Assembly: GCA_022843485.1 (NCBI GenBank)
Contig: JALHNM010000007.1
Location: 1 to 64,000, forward strand
Source: Fimbriimonadaceae bacterium
GTDB taxonomy: Bacteria > Armatimonadota > Fimbriimonadia > Fimbriimonadales > Fimbriimonadaceae
Length of the DNA stretch: 64,000 nucleotides
Direction of reading: 5' to 3'
Part shown: positions 40,241-49,900 of the stretch, one piece after another
Layout: each line of letters begins with the position of its first letter
Numbering within the stretch: position 1 is the stretch's first letter
Made by a program: the position numbers and the translations under genes
The notes under the pieces: generated by a model
Seen by the model: only the letters and a program-made list of their open reading frames with translations
Told to the model about the DNA's origin: nothing
Databases searched by the model: none

Positions 40241-41347
40241 TCACTTCCTACGGAGCGTGGAGGTGATGCGCTGGTCCATGGTCATGCCCATGAAGCCGCT
40301 CATCCCGACGTTCCCGCCCATCGTGAGCTCGCGGATCATGCCGGTGCCGATCTCGACGACGGCGGTGCCCTTCTGATCGACGTTGAACGCAGCGTTCATC
40401 TCGCGGGGGACGTTCGTGGCCCTGGTCTCGCCGGGCGGCGGGTCCGGCATCTTGACCTTCATCGCCGGCTTCCCTGCGATCTGGATCTCGATGGTCGCCG
40501 TCCCCGCCCAGCGGTCGAGCCGGGCGAGGCGGAAGTTCACGGGCAGGTTCTGGTTCGTGAACGTCGCGTTCGGGAGCGGCATGACGCGGGACATGACTTT
40601 GGCGAAGTCGAGCGTCGTGGTCCACTTCGCGCCCTCGTCGACCGGGCCCTCAGGGAACCGGACCCCCATAAACCCGATGTCAGAGGCGATCCCAGCGGCG
40701 GTGGCCTCTTGGATCGAGCCTTTGGTGACGTTGCTCTCGATGGGTCGGCCGAGCGAGTCGAACGTGGCCGCCATGGTCACGCCCTCCATTGCCTCACTCG
40801 CCTGCTTGACGGCGGCGGCCGCTTGCTTCTCGTCGGCGTTCATCGCTGCCTTCTCGATGCCGATCTCGACCTTGGTCCGCTCCCCTTCGACCGCGAGGAC
40901 ACGGACCTTGATGTCGGCCTCGAGGCTGCTCGTCACGGGCCGGGGTGCCTCGGTGCCTTGGCGGCCGCGCATCTGCTGGGTGGTCTGGGTGGTCGACGCG
41001 AACCGCAGTTCGGACCCGGGCTGGAAGCGGAACCTTAGCGTGACCGGGCCGGATGCGGGGGCAGCCGGGGCAGCGGCGGCGGCGCTGGCCGTGACCGGGG
41101 CGGTCGTCGGAGTGGCCGTTTCGCCGGTCACCGGGGCCGGGGTGGCCGTGCTCTCCGTCGGGGCGGGGGTCGCCGACTCCGAGGCGCTCGGGCTTGCGGG
41201 CGCGTCGGTGCTGGCCGGGAAGGCGTCGCTCGCCCGTCGCGCGGTGACCGGCTCGAGCTTCGTCGACCCACCCTGCTGGCCGCAGCCGACGAGTGAGGCG
41301 ACGGACGCCGAAACGAGCAAGACGACGGCCAGGAGGGAACGCGACAT
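40241..41347 (-). CDS. Putative lipoprotein (DUF6263-like)
   Basis: A 368-residue protein with a lipoprotein signal (VASLVGC, Cys near residue 22). Residues 27-98 are a Ser/Thr/Ala/Pro-rich linker. The C-terminal domain (VTLRFRFQPGSELRFASTTQTTQQM... to the end) has the beta-rich pattern of DUF6263-type lipoproteins, with FDSLGRPIESN and WTTTLDF near the middle. Function unknown. It is 7 nt from the lipoate ligase gene on the same strand, so it is probably in that operon. Confidence 0.75.
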   Translation of the reverse strand: MSRSLLAVVLLVSASVASLVGCGQQGGSTKLEPVTARRASDAFPASTDAPASPSASESATPAPTESTATPAPVTGETATPTTAPVTASAAAAAPAAPASGPVTLRFRFQPGSELRFASTTQTTQQMRGRQGTEAPRPVTSSLEADIKVRVLAVEGERTKVEIGIEKAAMNADEKQAAAAVKQASEAMEGVTMAATFDSLGRPIESNVTKGSIQEATAAGIASDIGFMGVRFPEGPVDEGAKWTTTLDFAKVMSRVMPLPNATFTNQNLPVNFRLARLDRWAGTATIEIQIAGKPAMKVKMPDPPPGETRATNVPREMNAAFNVDQKGTAVVEIGTGMIRELTMGGNVGMSGFMGMTMDQRITSTLRRK

Positions 41348-41354
41348 GGTGCGC

Positions 41355-42056
41355 CTATTGTACGTCTTCGGCGGCCATGTCCGATCCGACCGAGGCCAGG
41401 ACGCGCGCCAGGGCCGTCGCGAACTGGGGCCGCGAGACAGAGGCCCATCCGTTCGGCCCGGGCGAGGCGAACACCTGGGCCGGATCGACGAGCGGCGGCC
41501 CAGCCGGGACGCTGGCTTGGACGAGGACGGCCCCCTCCGTCAGTCGCAGGGCGCACCCGCACACCTTGATCCCGGTAGCCGTGTCGACCACGTCGTTCGG
41601 TGAGACGTGGGCGAAGCAGTCCGCCGTCGGGCGGTCGGTCCCGACAAAGCGGGTGTCCTCACCCAGCGCGGCATCGACCCCGCACTCGCGGAGGGCGGCG
41701 ATGAGCCAGGGCACGATGCGGCGATAGACCATCACGACGGACCGGTGCTGGGCGCTGGCGAGGCCGAGACGTTCGAGCGGGGCGGCGAGGCCGATGGTGA
41801 CGTCGTGCCCGTGTAGGACGGCCTTGCCGCCGGTGGTCCGGCGCACCGAGGGCACGCCTACGCCGTGTAGGAGCACCCGCTCCGGCCGCTGGCTCGCCCC
41901 AAGGCTCACCCAGGGCCCGTCCCAGCCGTAGACCCTCGCCACGACCCGCCCGGCCCCAAGGAGGGCAAGGTCACGGGCCATGTTCGTCGGGCCATCGTGG
42001 AGACCGTCGTCCAGCCGTTCGCCCACCTTGGAGAGCCCCCCGCCTCCGGCCGTCAC
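41355..42056 (-). CDS. Lipoate-protein ligase A family protein
   Basis: A 233-residue BPL/LPL-fold protein. The N-terminal GLHDGPTNMARDLALLGAG matches the family's D-G-NMA-D-ALL signature; VSLGASQRPERVL, RRTTGGKAVLHGHDVTIGLAAP (the R-TGGGA-H lipoyl-adenylate loop in variant form) and the KVCGCALRLTEGAVLVQASV segment follow. It should attach lipoate or octanoate to acyl-carrier domains such as GcvH. gcvPB at 45172 supports glycine cleavage in this organism. The GTG start overlaps the upstream stop (GTGA). Confidence 0.85.
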   Translation of the reverse strand: MTAGGGGLSKVGERLDDGLHDGPTNMARDLALLGAGRVVARVYGWDGPWVSLGASQRPERVLLHGVGVPSVRRTTGGKAVLHGHDVTIGLAAPLERLGLASAQHRSVVMVYRRIVPWLIAALRECGVDAALGEDTRFVGTDRPTADCFAHVSPNDVVDTATGIKVCGCALRLTEGAVLVQASVPAGPPLVDPAQVFASPGPNGWASVSRPQFATALARVLASVGSDMAAEDVQ

Positions 42057-42625
42057 AGCACCCGCTGGAAGAGGTCCACGTCGTACATCGGTTGCTTGGG
42101 GAGGCTCTTCTCGTAGCTGTGTCGCGAGTCCCAGAAGACGAAGCCGACCACCTCTTGCGGGACTTCGACGTGTTGGCCGACCATCGAGCCGCGACAGCCG
42201 GAGATCACCTTGAGCTCCTCGAAGATGCGGACCATCTCCTCGATCATCGACTCCTCGTAGCCGAGGTCCGCGATGCGCACGCTGCTCGAGAGGAACGTGC
42301 CGGGAGGGGTGGACTCGAGGCGGAGGCCATCGACCGAGCGGACCCGAAACCGAAGAAGGTCGGGCGGGGTCGAGAGGAGCTTGGAGATGACCTCGAAGAC
42401 GTCCGCCCGGATGAGCGTGTTCCAGGCGTACACCGCGTCCGCCTCGGTCGCGTAGTGCGAGAGGGTGCAGAACGAGAAGGGGTCTGCAGTCTCCTCCCAA
42501 AGGCTCACCGAGACGAAGCCGGGCACGGTCTGCATGAGCTCCATCACCTGGCTTTGGATGTCCCTCATGAGGTCGTATTCGACCTGGGTGAACCGCGCCC
42601 GACCGAACACGACGACGTCGTCCAT
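42053..42625 (-). CDS. Tandem ABM (dimeric alpha/beta barrel) domain protein
   Basis: A 190-residue protein with two ferredoxin-like halves: residues 1-85 (VVVFGRARFTQVEYDLMRDIQSQVMELMQTVPGFVSVSLWEE...) and 107-185 (SSVRIADLGYEESMIEEMVRIFEELKVISGCRGSMVGQHV...). The pattern is that of antibiotic-biosynthesis-monooxygenase/heme-degradation domains, but no catalytic residues are certain. A TATAAA box ends 7 nt before the ATG (leaderless). It heads the operon with the lipoate ligase and the lipoprotein. Confidence 0.7.
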   Translation of the reverse strand: MDDVVVFGRARFTQVEYDLMRDIQSQVMELMQTVPGFVSVSLWEETADPFSFCTLSHYATEADAVYAWNTLIRADVFEVISKLLSTPPDLLRFRVRSVDGLRLESTPPGTFLSSSVRIADLGYEESMIEEMVRIFEELKVISGCRGSMVGQHVEVPQEVVGFVFWDSRHSYEKSLPKQPMYDVDLFQRVL

Positions 42626-42668
42626 CCCCCGGTTTATACCGTTCTGAGGGCAATCTTGACAGCCATGC

Positions 42669-42697
42669 TTGGAGACTGACGAAAGTGCGTGTAGACT
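42669..42697 (+). promoter_or_regulatory. Promoter of the pectate-lyase-like gene
   Basis: TTGGAG (42669-42674), a 17-nt spacer and TAGACT (42692-42697). Initiation near 42704 gives a leader of about 23 nt with CGGAGA before the ATG at 42727. Confidence 0.65.
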
Positions 42698-42726
42698 ATT
42701 TCTCGCTGGTGATCGGAGACACCGCT

Positions 42727-45129
42727 ATGACCCGCTACTTGAGTTCCTTCCGTTCCTTTACCTTCACCCTTGCCGCCGCCATGTGCGCGGCGGCACTCGC
42801 CCAGACCCGCGTCCCGGTCGCGGACGTCCAAGCGACGTCGTCCTTCTTCGCCGGGTTCCAGACGATCGTCGCCACCGACCAAGGGCTGGTCGAAGACCCT
42901 CCCGGCAGCGGTCGGTACCGCTTCCTGACGAGTGCGCTCGACTGGACGGCGAACTACGGGACGCCCAACGACGAAGCCCCCCTGATCCACTTCGAGTTCG
43001 ACCAGCCCCGGACGATCGACCGGTTCTGGGTGTGGAACAACAACGGCTGGACCTTCCGCGGCTTCCGCGAGGTCGCGGTCCAGTACAGCGACGACGGCGT
43101 CCGGTGGAAGACGTTCCCCCGGCGGTACGTGTTCGACGAGGCCCGCGGGGGCGACTTCTACTTCGGGCAAGGCTTCACCCTCCCCTTCCCCGTCCGTACG
43201 AAGTTCATCCGCTTCAACTGCCACGGCACCTGGCGCCAGGGGGGCAACCCGGACGTCGCTGGCCTCGGCCGGGTGTGGTTCTTCGAAGGCGGGACGCCGG
43301 GTGACCCGGGCCCCGAGACCGGGCCCTTCCCTCGCGTTTCGGGGTACGTGAACGTCAAGGACGCCCCCTATAACGCGGTCGGCGACGGCGTTACCGACGA
43401 CCAGCCGGCGATCCAGCGGGCGATCCTCGATTGGCAAGGCAGCGGCCGGATCGTCTACATCCCGGAGGGCACGTACCTCTTGGGCTCCCCGCTGCGGTAC
43501 CGGACGAACTCGACGAACGACCGCAACTCGTTCTTCGGGTTCAGTAACCTCTTCGGGGCGGGGTCAAGCCGCACCACGCTCCGCCTTCGAGACGGGGTCC
43601 TGACCGACGTCAACAACCCGCAGCCCGTCCTCTTCAACGGGTACCTCTCGTTCTTCAACGGATCGTTCGAGGAGACGACGGCCGACTGGTTCAACAACAA
43701 CATCCGCGGGTTCACGATCGATACGGGGTCGAACAACCCGGGCGCGAAGGGGATCGAGTTCTTCTCGAACAACACGGGGAGCCTGCGCGACGTCGTGATC
43801 CGTTCGGGCGACGGGGCGGGCCGGGTCGGCCTCGAGCTGGGCCACGTCGACAAGAACGGTCCGCTGCTCGTGCAAGGCCTTCGGGTCGAGGGCTTCGACA
43901 TCGGGGTCCGCACCGCCACGACCGTCAACAGCCTCGTGTTCGACGACATCACGCTAAACGACCAGCGCCAGGTCGCGTTCCTCAATGAGGGCCAGTGCGT
44001 CTCGATCCGGAAGCTCGTCACGAACGGGACGGTCGAGGCCCTGCGGAGCAACTTCGGACACGTGGCGATCGTCGACTCACGCCTGACGGGGTCGGGCGCG
44101 GCGGGCTCGCTCCCCGCGATGCTCAACGGCGAGTACTTCTATGCTCGCAACGTCGAGGTCGAGGGGTTCGGCCTGGGCTTGCGCAACGAGTTCGGGAACG
44201 CGCCCAACGCCCCGGAATCGATCGTCGGGGACTACGTCTCGAACCGACCCGTGCTCTCGCTGTTCGGCGGCCCGGCTCGGTCGTTGAACCTGGACGTCCC
44301 GGTGTCCCCGGTCTTCCCGACCGACCCGGCCGGGAACTGGGCCAACGTCCGGGACTTCCGGTTGACGACCGAGCGGGACGAGGCCCTCGCCTTCCAGCGC
44401 GCGGTCGACTCGGGCGCGGAGACGGTCTACTTCCCTTCCGGGGTCACGGTGGACCTGTTCTCCGACGTCGAGCTTCGCGGGTCGGTCCGGCGCGTCGTGG
44501 GGTTCTTCAGCGTCTATCGGACGTTCAACAACGCCAAGGTGACGCTCGGCGCGGGCGTCCACCCGGCGGTGCTGTTCGAGCAGTTCCGCGGGCTGAACGT
44601 CGGGAACGCAGGGTCTCGAACCTTGGCGGTCTCGGACTCTGAGTCCTCGGTGGTCAGCACGGGTACCGGGCCGGTGTTCGTCGAGAACGTGGTCGGCGAC
44701 CGCTTCGTCCTGACCCCCGGCCAACGCCTGACTGCCCGGCAGCTCAACACCGAGACTGAGGGGACGAAGATCACGAACGACGGCGGGACGCTTTGGATCC
44801 TCGGGCTCAAGACGGAGCGCGGCGGAACCCTGGTCGAGTCCCTCAACGGCGCGAGGTCCGAGATCGTCGGGGGTCTGTGCTACACGACGACCGCCGGTCG
44901 GCTCGGGCCGATGTTCACGGTGGTGGACAGCGACCTCTCGGTCTCGATCGGGGAGGTCTGCTACACGTTCGACCCGTACACGGTCCTCGTTCGCGAACGT
45001 CAGGGCCGGACGACCCGACAGCTCGACCGGGGCCAAGCCCCGTTCCGGTTCTCGTTCATGCAGGGCAGCGACCTGCCGCTCTTCCGGGCGGCCCGGACGC
45101 TCAAGCGGACGACCACGGTCCGCGACTAG
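42727..45129 (+). CDS. Secreted pectate-lyase-superfamily beta-helix protein
   Basis: An 800-residue protein with a signal peptide (SFTFTLAAAMCAAALAQ). Residues 30-190 resemble a discoidin/F5-8C-like domain (RTIDRFWVWNNNGWTFRGFREVAVQYSDDGVRWK). From about 205, YVNVKDAPYNAVGDGVTDDQPAIQRAI is the hallmark start of the pectate-lyase-3/GH55-type right-handed beta-helix, which continues with repeated short strands to about 700. Such proteins cleave or bind polysaccharide; the substrate cannot be told. The ATG at 42727 is chosen over 42685 for the signal peptide. Confidence 0.88.
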   Translation: MTRYLSSFRSFTFTLAAAMCAAALAQTRVPVADVQATSSFFAGFQTIVATDQGLVEDPPGSGRYRFLTSALDWTANYGTPNDEAPLIHFEFDQPRTIDRFWVWNNNGWTFRGFREVAVQYSDDGVRWKTFPRRYVFDEARGGDFYFGQGFTLPFPVRTKFIRFNCHGTWRQGGNPDVAGLGRVWFFEGGTPGDPGPETGPFPRVSGYVNVKDAPYNAVGDGVTDDQPAIQRAILDWQGSGRIVYIPEGTYLLGSPLRYRTNSTNDRNSFFGFSNLFGAGSSRTTLRLRDGVLTDVNNPQPVLFNGYLSFFNGSFEETTADWFNNNIRGFTIDTGSNNPGAKGIEFFSNNTGSLRDVVIRSGDGAGRVGLELGHVDKNGPLLVQGLRVEGFDIGVRTATTVNSLVFDDITLNDQRQVAFLNEGQCVSIRKLVTNGTVEALRSNFGHVAIVDSRLTGSGAAGSLPAMLNGEYFYARNVEVEGFGLGLRNEFGNAPNAPESIVGDYVSNRPVLSLFGGPARSLNLDVPVSPVFPTDPAGNWANVRDFRLTTERDEALAFQRAVDSGAETVYFPSGVTVDLFSDVELRGSVRRVVGFFSVYRTFNNAKVTLGAGVHPAVLFEQFRGLNVGNAGSRTLAVSDSESSVVSTGTGPVFVENVVGDRFVLTPGQRLTARQLNTETEGTKITNDGGTLWILGLKTERGGTLVESLNGARSEIVGGLCYTTTAGRLGPMFTVVDSDLSVSIGEVCYTFDPYTVLVRERQGRTTRQLDRGQAPFRFSFMQGSDLPLFRAARTLKRTTTVRD

Positions 45130-45137
45130 CGCCAGGC

Positions 45138-45160
45138 GGGGGGCTCGGTCAGGGCCCCCC
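45138..45160. terminator. Bidirectional terminator hairpin
   Basis: GGGGGGC (45138-45144) pairs with GCCCCCC (45154-45160) across 9 nt, between the convergent beta-helix gene and gcvPB. Confidence 0.65.
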
Positions 45161-45171
45161 CTCAGGCTCCC

Positions 45172-46662
45172 CTAGGCTGTGACGCCGGCCCTTTCGGGAT
45201 ACCAGCGGACATCCAGGGTCTTGACCGCGGCCGCCTCGTCGAGGCGGCCCACGATTTGGGTCGTGGGCGCGGCGTGGAGGGCGTCTGGGTTGACCTTCGC
45301 CTCTTCGCAGATCGCGATCAGGGCGTCGCAGAAGGCGTCCAGGGTCTCCTTGCACTCGCTCTCCGTCGGCTCGATCATGAGGGCCTCCGGCACGATCAGC
45401 GGGAAGTAGTTGGTCGGCGGGTGGAACCCGTAGTCGATCAGCCGCTTGCTGATGTCGAGCGCACGGACGCCGAGCTTCTTGTAGGGGGTGGCGGTCAGGA
45501 CGCACTCGTGCATGCACGGCCGGTCGTGGGCGGCGGGCAGGTGGTCGCGCAGGCGGGCCTTCACGTAGTTCGCGTTCAGGACGGCGTACCGGCTGATCTG
45601 CGGGAGCCGCTCCTTGCCGTAGGCGAGCAGGTAGGTGAGGGCCCGCACGGCCATGAGGAACTGGCCGAAGAACGTACTGACCCGGCCGATGCTCAGGGGT
45701 CGCTCGCGGTCGAAGAACGGTGTGCCATCGGGCCGCCTCTTGAGCGCGGGGGCGGGAAGGAACGGTTCGAGCTGGGCCTTGAGCCCGATCGCGCCGCAGC
45801 CGGGGCCGCCTCCGCCGTGGGGGGTGCTGAACGTCTTGTGGAGGTTCAGGTGCATGCAGTCGAACCCATGGTCGCCAGGCCGGGTGGTGCCCACCATCGC
45901 GTTCATGTTGGCCCCGTCGCAGAACACCTGGCCCCCGACGGCGTGGACCATCTCGCAGATCCGGGCGATGTTCGGCTCGAAGAGGCCGAGGGTCGAGGGG
46001 TTCGTGACCATGAACGCGGCCACGGTCTCGTCCAGGTTCCGGGCGAGGGCGTCGAGGTCGGTGTTCCCGTCGGCGTCCGTGGGGATCGTCTTGACGTCGT
46101 AGCCGCACCGGGCCGCGCTGGCCGGGTTTGTGCCGTGGGCCGAGTCGGGGACGAGTACCACCGTCCGCGTGCTGCCCTGTCCACGGCTCTCATGGTACGC
46201 CTTGATCAGCATGAGGCACGTGAGCTCGCCGTGGGCGCCGGCGACCGGCTGCATGGTGATCTCGTCGAAGCCGGTGATCTCGCGGAGGAAGTCGTAGACC
46301 CCGGCGAGGACCTCGAGGGCGCCGGGCGCGGTGGACTCGGGTTGGAGCGGGTGGAGCATGGCGAAGCCGCTCAGGCCCGCCGTCCGCTCGTTGATCTTGG
46401 GGTTGTACTTCATGGTACAGGACCCCAGCGGGTAGAAGCCGGTGTCGATGCCGTAGTTGATGTGGCTGAGGTTCGTGAAGTGCCGGACGACCTCGAGTTC
46501 GCTGACCTCCGGCCACGCCAGGCCCTCGCGGACGGCTCCCACGGCAGCCGGGATATCGACCTGGGGCGTGTTCGCCTCCGGCAGATTGCACCCGATCCGG
46601 CCCTTGCGGGACTTCTCGAAGATGAGCTTGGGCTGGGGAACGGTCTTCGTGACGTTTGGCAT
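45172..46662 (-). CDS. gcvPB: Glycine dehydrogenase (decarboxylating) subunit 2
   Basis: A 496-residue PLP enzyme, the length of the split P-protein beta subunit. HFTNLSHINYGIDTGFYPLGSCTMKYNPKINE opens the family; the PLP lysine lies in HLNLHKTFSTPHGGGGPG (about residue 276). P-protein decarboxylates glycine and passes methylamine to lipoyl-GcvH. The gcvPA partner is not in the window, nor are gcvT and gcvH. The lipoate ligase at 41355 may load GcvH. Confidence 0.96.
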   Translation of the reverse strand: MPNVTKTVPQPKLIFEKSRKGRIGCNLPEANTPQVDIPAAVGAVREGLAWPEVSELEVVRHFTNLSHINYGIDTGFYPLGSCTMKYNPKINERTAGLSGFAMLHPLQPESTAPGALEVLAGVYDFLREITGFDEITMQPVAGAHGELTCLMLIKAYHESRGQGSTRTVVLVPDSAHGTNPASAARCGYDVKTIPTDADGNTDLDALARNLDETVAAFMVTNPSTLGLFEPNIARICEMVHAVGGQVFCDGANMNAMVGTTRPGDHGFDCMHLNLHKTFSTPHGGGGPGCGAIGLKAQLEPFLPAPALKRRPDGTPFFDRERPLSIGRVSTFFGQFLMAVRALTYLLAYGKERLPQISRYAVLNANYVKARLRDHLPAAHDRPCMHECVLTATPYKKLGVRALDISKRLIDYGFHPPTNYFPLIVPEALMIEPTESECKETLDAFCDALIAICEEAKVNPDALHAAPTTQIVGRLDEAAAVKTLDVRWYPERAGVTA

Positions 46663-46740
46663 CTCTCTTCCCTCAGTCTACCGACCGGTGTCCGGCCCCG
46701 TCTCGCGGGCTAGCCCTCAAGGCCCCTCGGCGGTCGCCCG

Positions 46741-46790
46741 GAGCGCGGGCTTTCCAGCCCACACCCCGGTCCGCGGGCTTTCCAGCCCGC
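46741..46790. repeat. Dispersed two-hairpin (REP-like) repeat, copy 2
   Basis: An inverse-orientation match to 7371-7420: GCGGGCT-TTCC-AGCCC at 46745-46760, then ACACCCCGGTCC, then the perfect hairpin GCGGGCT-TTCC-AGCCCGC at 46773-46790. The spacer and both stems are conserved. Confidence 0.7.
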
Positions 46791-46967
46791 AGGCCCACCT
46801 CGAGTTCCTGAACTCACCGTTCGACCACGCCGGGTCTAGACCTTGGGGTCGGGCAGGTCATGCACGGGATCCCCTTGAACCCTGCCCTCGGGCGGGACGC
46901 CCAGGGGACCACGTCCGGGACGGACGTGCCACGGGTGGGTGGGAAGCGGCAGAGGGAGCGCGTGTGA

Positions 46968-46979
46968 GACAATCGGCGC
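46968..46979 (+). promoter_or_regulatory. -10 box of a leaderless gene
   Basis: GACAAT at 46968-46973, then six bases, then the ATG at 46980. No Shine-Dalgarno sequence. Confidence 0.45.
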
Positions 46980-49900
46980 ATGGTCGCGTCCGTCGCGCTC
47001 GCCCTTGCCCTTGCCCGAGTCGAAGCTCCAACCTTGGGGGCACTGCACCGAGCTCAGGCCGCGGCGGCCGTCAGCCCGGTCGACGACGGGGTCGTTCGCT
47101 CGCCGATCGCGGTCGGGGGGCCGAAACGACCGCGCGACGTTTGGGTGTTCCGGAGCGTGCTCGACAAGCACGCCCGGATGCTGACCGCAGCGCTTAGCGA
47201 TGAGCTGTGGGTGGCTTACGACGCCACCACGGCCAGCCTCTACAAGGCCTGGAAGGGGGGCGTCGAGTTCAACGGTGCGGTCTATACGACCGTCCACGGC
47301 CCCCAACCCACGAGCCAAGGCCGACCGGACGCGGAGTGGGCCCCGGGCAAGCCCTCCTGGGGCTGGGTCGAGGGGGGCAAGGGCCACTCGGCGTCCGTCC
47401 GGTACCGGGGCTACCGGTTCGACCGGGGCCGACTCGTGATCGAGTCCGACCTCGACCTCGGCCCTAGGCGCCTCGTCCGCGTGAGCGAGTCCCCCGAGTA
47501 CGTCTCCGGCCCCGGGGGCCGGGCGGGGCTCGAGAGACGGGTCAGGCTCCAGGGTGTCCCCCAGGGTGTGCGAGTCACGCTCGCACTCGCTGGTGCCAAG
47601 AAGACGACCACGACGATCACGGGAGGGAGGCTGGAGGACGAGGATGGCCTCGTCGCCGAGTTCCCGGGAGACGGGGAGTCCACGGTCACCACTTGGTTCG
47701 ACCGATCCCCCGCGTCCCTCCAGAACCCACCCGCTGCTCAGCAAGCCGCCCCCCGCGAGCCCGGGGCGACCTACCACCTTTGGGAGATCGAGAAGGCAAT
47801 GACCCGGTTGCCGCGCCTCGTCCCGAACCAGACGCCGAACGTGTCGCGCGTCGTGCCGCGGGTCGACTTCTGGACGACGAAGTCCTTCGGCGGCCCTGAG
47901 GACCAGTTCTACGTCGAGGTCACCGGGTTCTTCAACGCCCCCGAGCGCGGTCGGTACGAGTTCCGCCTCACGAGCGACGACGGGTCCGAACTCACGGTCA
48001 AAGGCAAGGTCGTGGTCTTGAACGATGGGTTGCACGGCCCCGAGCCGGTCGTCGGCTCGGCCGAGCTCGCTGCCGGGGAGAACCCGTTCCGCGTCCGCTA
48101 CTTCGAGAACGCGGGGACCAGTGCGCTACGGCTCGAGTGGAGGCGGGAGGGCTCCGCCACGTGGCGGGTGGCCGGGCCCGACGTCCTGACGACCCAGAAG
48201 GGCGAGGTCCAGGTCACGTCGCCGGGCAAGAAGCTCGTGCTCGACGAGATCGATTGGGGCCGCCCCGGCGACGGTCGGCCGCTCGACGGGGTCCACCCCT
48301 CGTTCACCCTCACCCAACTCCGGCCGGATGGCTGGAAGCCGCGCGTCGGCGGCATCGGGACGATGGCCGACGGCCGCGTCGTGGTCTGCTGTTGGGAGCC
48401 CGACGGCGGCGTCTACACGGTGGAGGACCCCGGCAAGGGCGACCCGAAGGCGGTCAAGGTCCGCCGGATCGCGGCCGGCCTCGCCGAGCCGCTCGGCCTG
48501 GTCGTGGTCGACGGCGACGTCTACGTCCTGCAAAAGCAGGAACTGACTCGTCTCGTCGACCGCGACAAGGACGGCACGGTCGACGAGTACCAGTGCGTGA
48601 GCGCGGGGTGGGGTGTGACGGACAACTTCCACGAGTTCGCGTTCGGGCTGGTCTACCGGGGCGGTCGGTTCTACGGGGCGCTGGCCACGGCGATCGACCC
48701 GGGCGGTCGGAGCACGCAGCCGCAGAACCCTGACCGTGGTCGCGTCGTGCGGATCGACCCGAAGACCGGGGCTTACGAGTTCGTGGCCGCAGGGCTGCGG
48801 ACGCCGAACGGCATCGGGTTCGGCGCGGGCGGGGACGTTTACGTCACCGACAACCAAGGCGACTGGCTGCCCTCGTCGAAGCTCGTGGTCGTCAAGGGCG
48901 GCGACTTTTTCGGGAACCGGTCGGTCGAGCCCGTCGCGAAGGCCAAGACCCCCGAGACGCCCCCGGTGGTCTGGCTTCCGCAAGGCGAGATCGGCAACTC
49001 GCCGAGCGAGCCCGCCCCCCTCGATGTGGGGCAGTGGAAGGGGCAAATGATCCACGGCGACGTCACGCACGGCGGGCTCAAGCGCGTGTTCGTCGAAGAG
49101 GTCGACGGGGTTGCGCAGGGCTGCGTGTTCCGGTTCACCCAGGGCCTCGAGGCGGGCGTCAACCGGATCCACTGGACCCCGGACGGCTCGCTCGTCGTCG
49201 GCGGGATCGGCTCGGCGGGCAACTGGGGGCAAGAAGGCAAGCTCCTTCATGGGCTCCAGCGGCTCCGGTTCGAAGCGAAGCCCGCATTCGAGATGCTCGA
49301 GGTTCGGGCGCGGTCGAACGGCCTTGAGATTGTCTTTACGGAGCCGCTCGGGGAGGGCGGCCTGAACCCGGAGGACGTGTCGGTCAGGCAATGGCGGTAC
49401 GTACCGACGATCGAGTACGGCGGGCCGAAGGTAGACGAGGAGAATCTGGCCATAAAGGGCGTCACGGTCTCGGCCGACCGACGCCGGGCCGAGCTGGCAG
49501 TGGACGGCATCAAGCCCGGGCACGTGGTCTACGTGCGCCTCTCGTCGTCACTCCGAAGTGCGGGCGGCCGTTACCTATGGTCGACCGAGGGGTGGTACAC
49601 GATGAACCGCGTCCCGCGCGGGCGGCCGGTGGCGGCGACCTTGCGACGCGACCAACGCCCGGGGCCGAACACGCTCTCGGCCGAGGAGCGGGCGGGGGGG
49701 TTCCGGCTTCTGTTTGACGGCGAGACGACTCGCGGCTGGAAGGGCTTCCGGCGCGATGAGGTCCCGAGCGGGTGGTCGGTGATCGACGGGGCGCTGGCCT
49801 TCACCCCGGGCGCGGGCGGTGGCGACATCTCCACCGTCGAGGAGTTCGGGGATTTCGAGCTCCGACTGGACTGGCGGGTGGCCCCGGGCGGGAACAGCGG

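Larger units (their letters stand above)
46663..46979. other. Intergenic region with dispersed repeat
   Basis: 317 nt between divergent genes. It holds a two-hairpin repeat at 46741-46790 and a -10 box abutting the next gene. No other structure or credible gene is seen. Confidence 0.55.

Noticed and set aside
42656-42661. A perfect TTGACA as -35 of the beta-helix gene
   Set aside because: Its distance to TAGACT is 30 nt; TTGGAG at 42669 has the correct 17-nt spacing.
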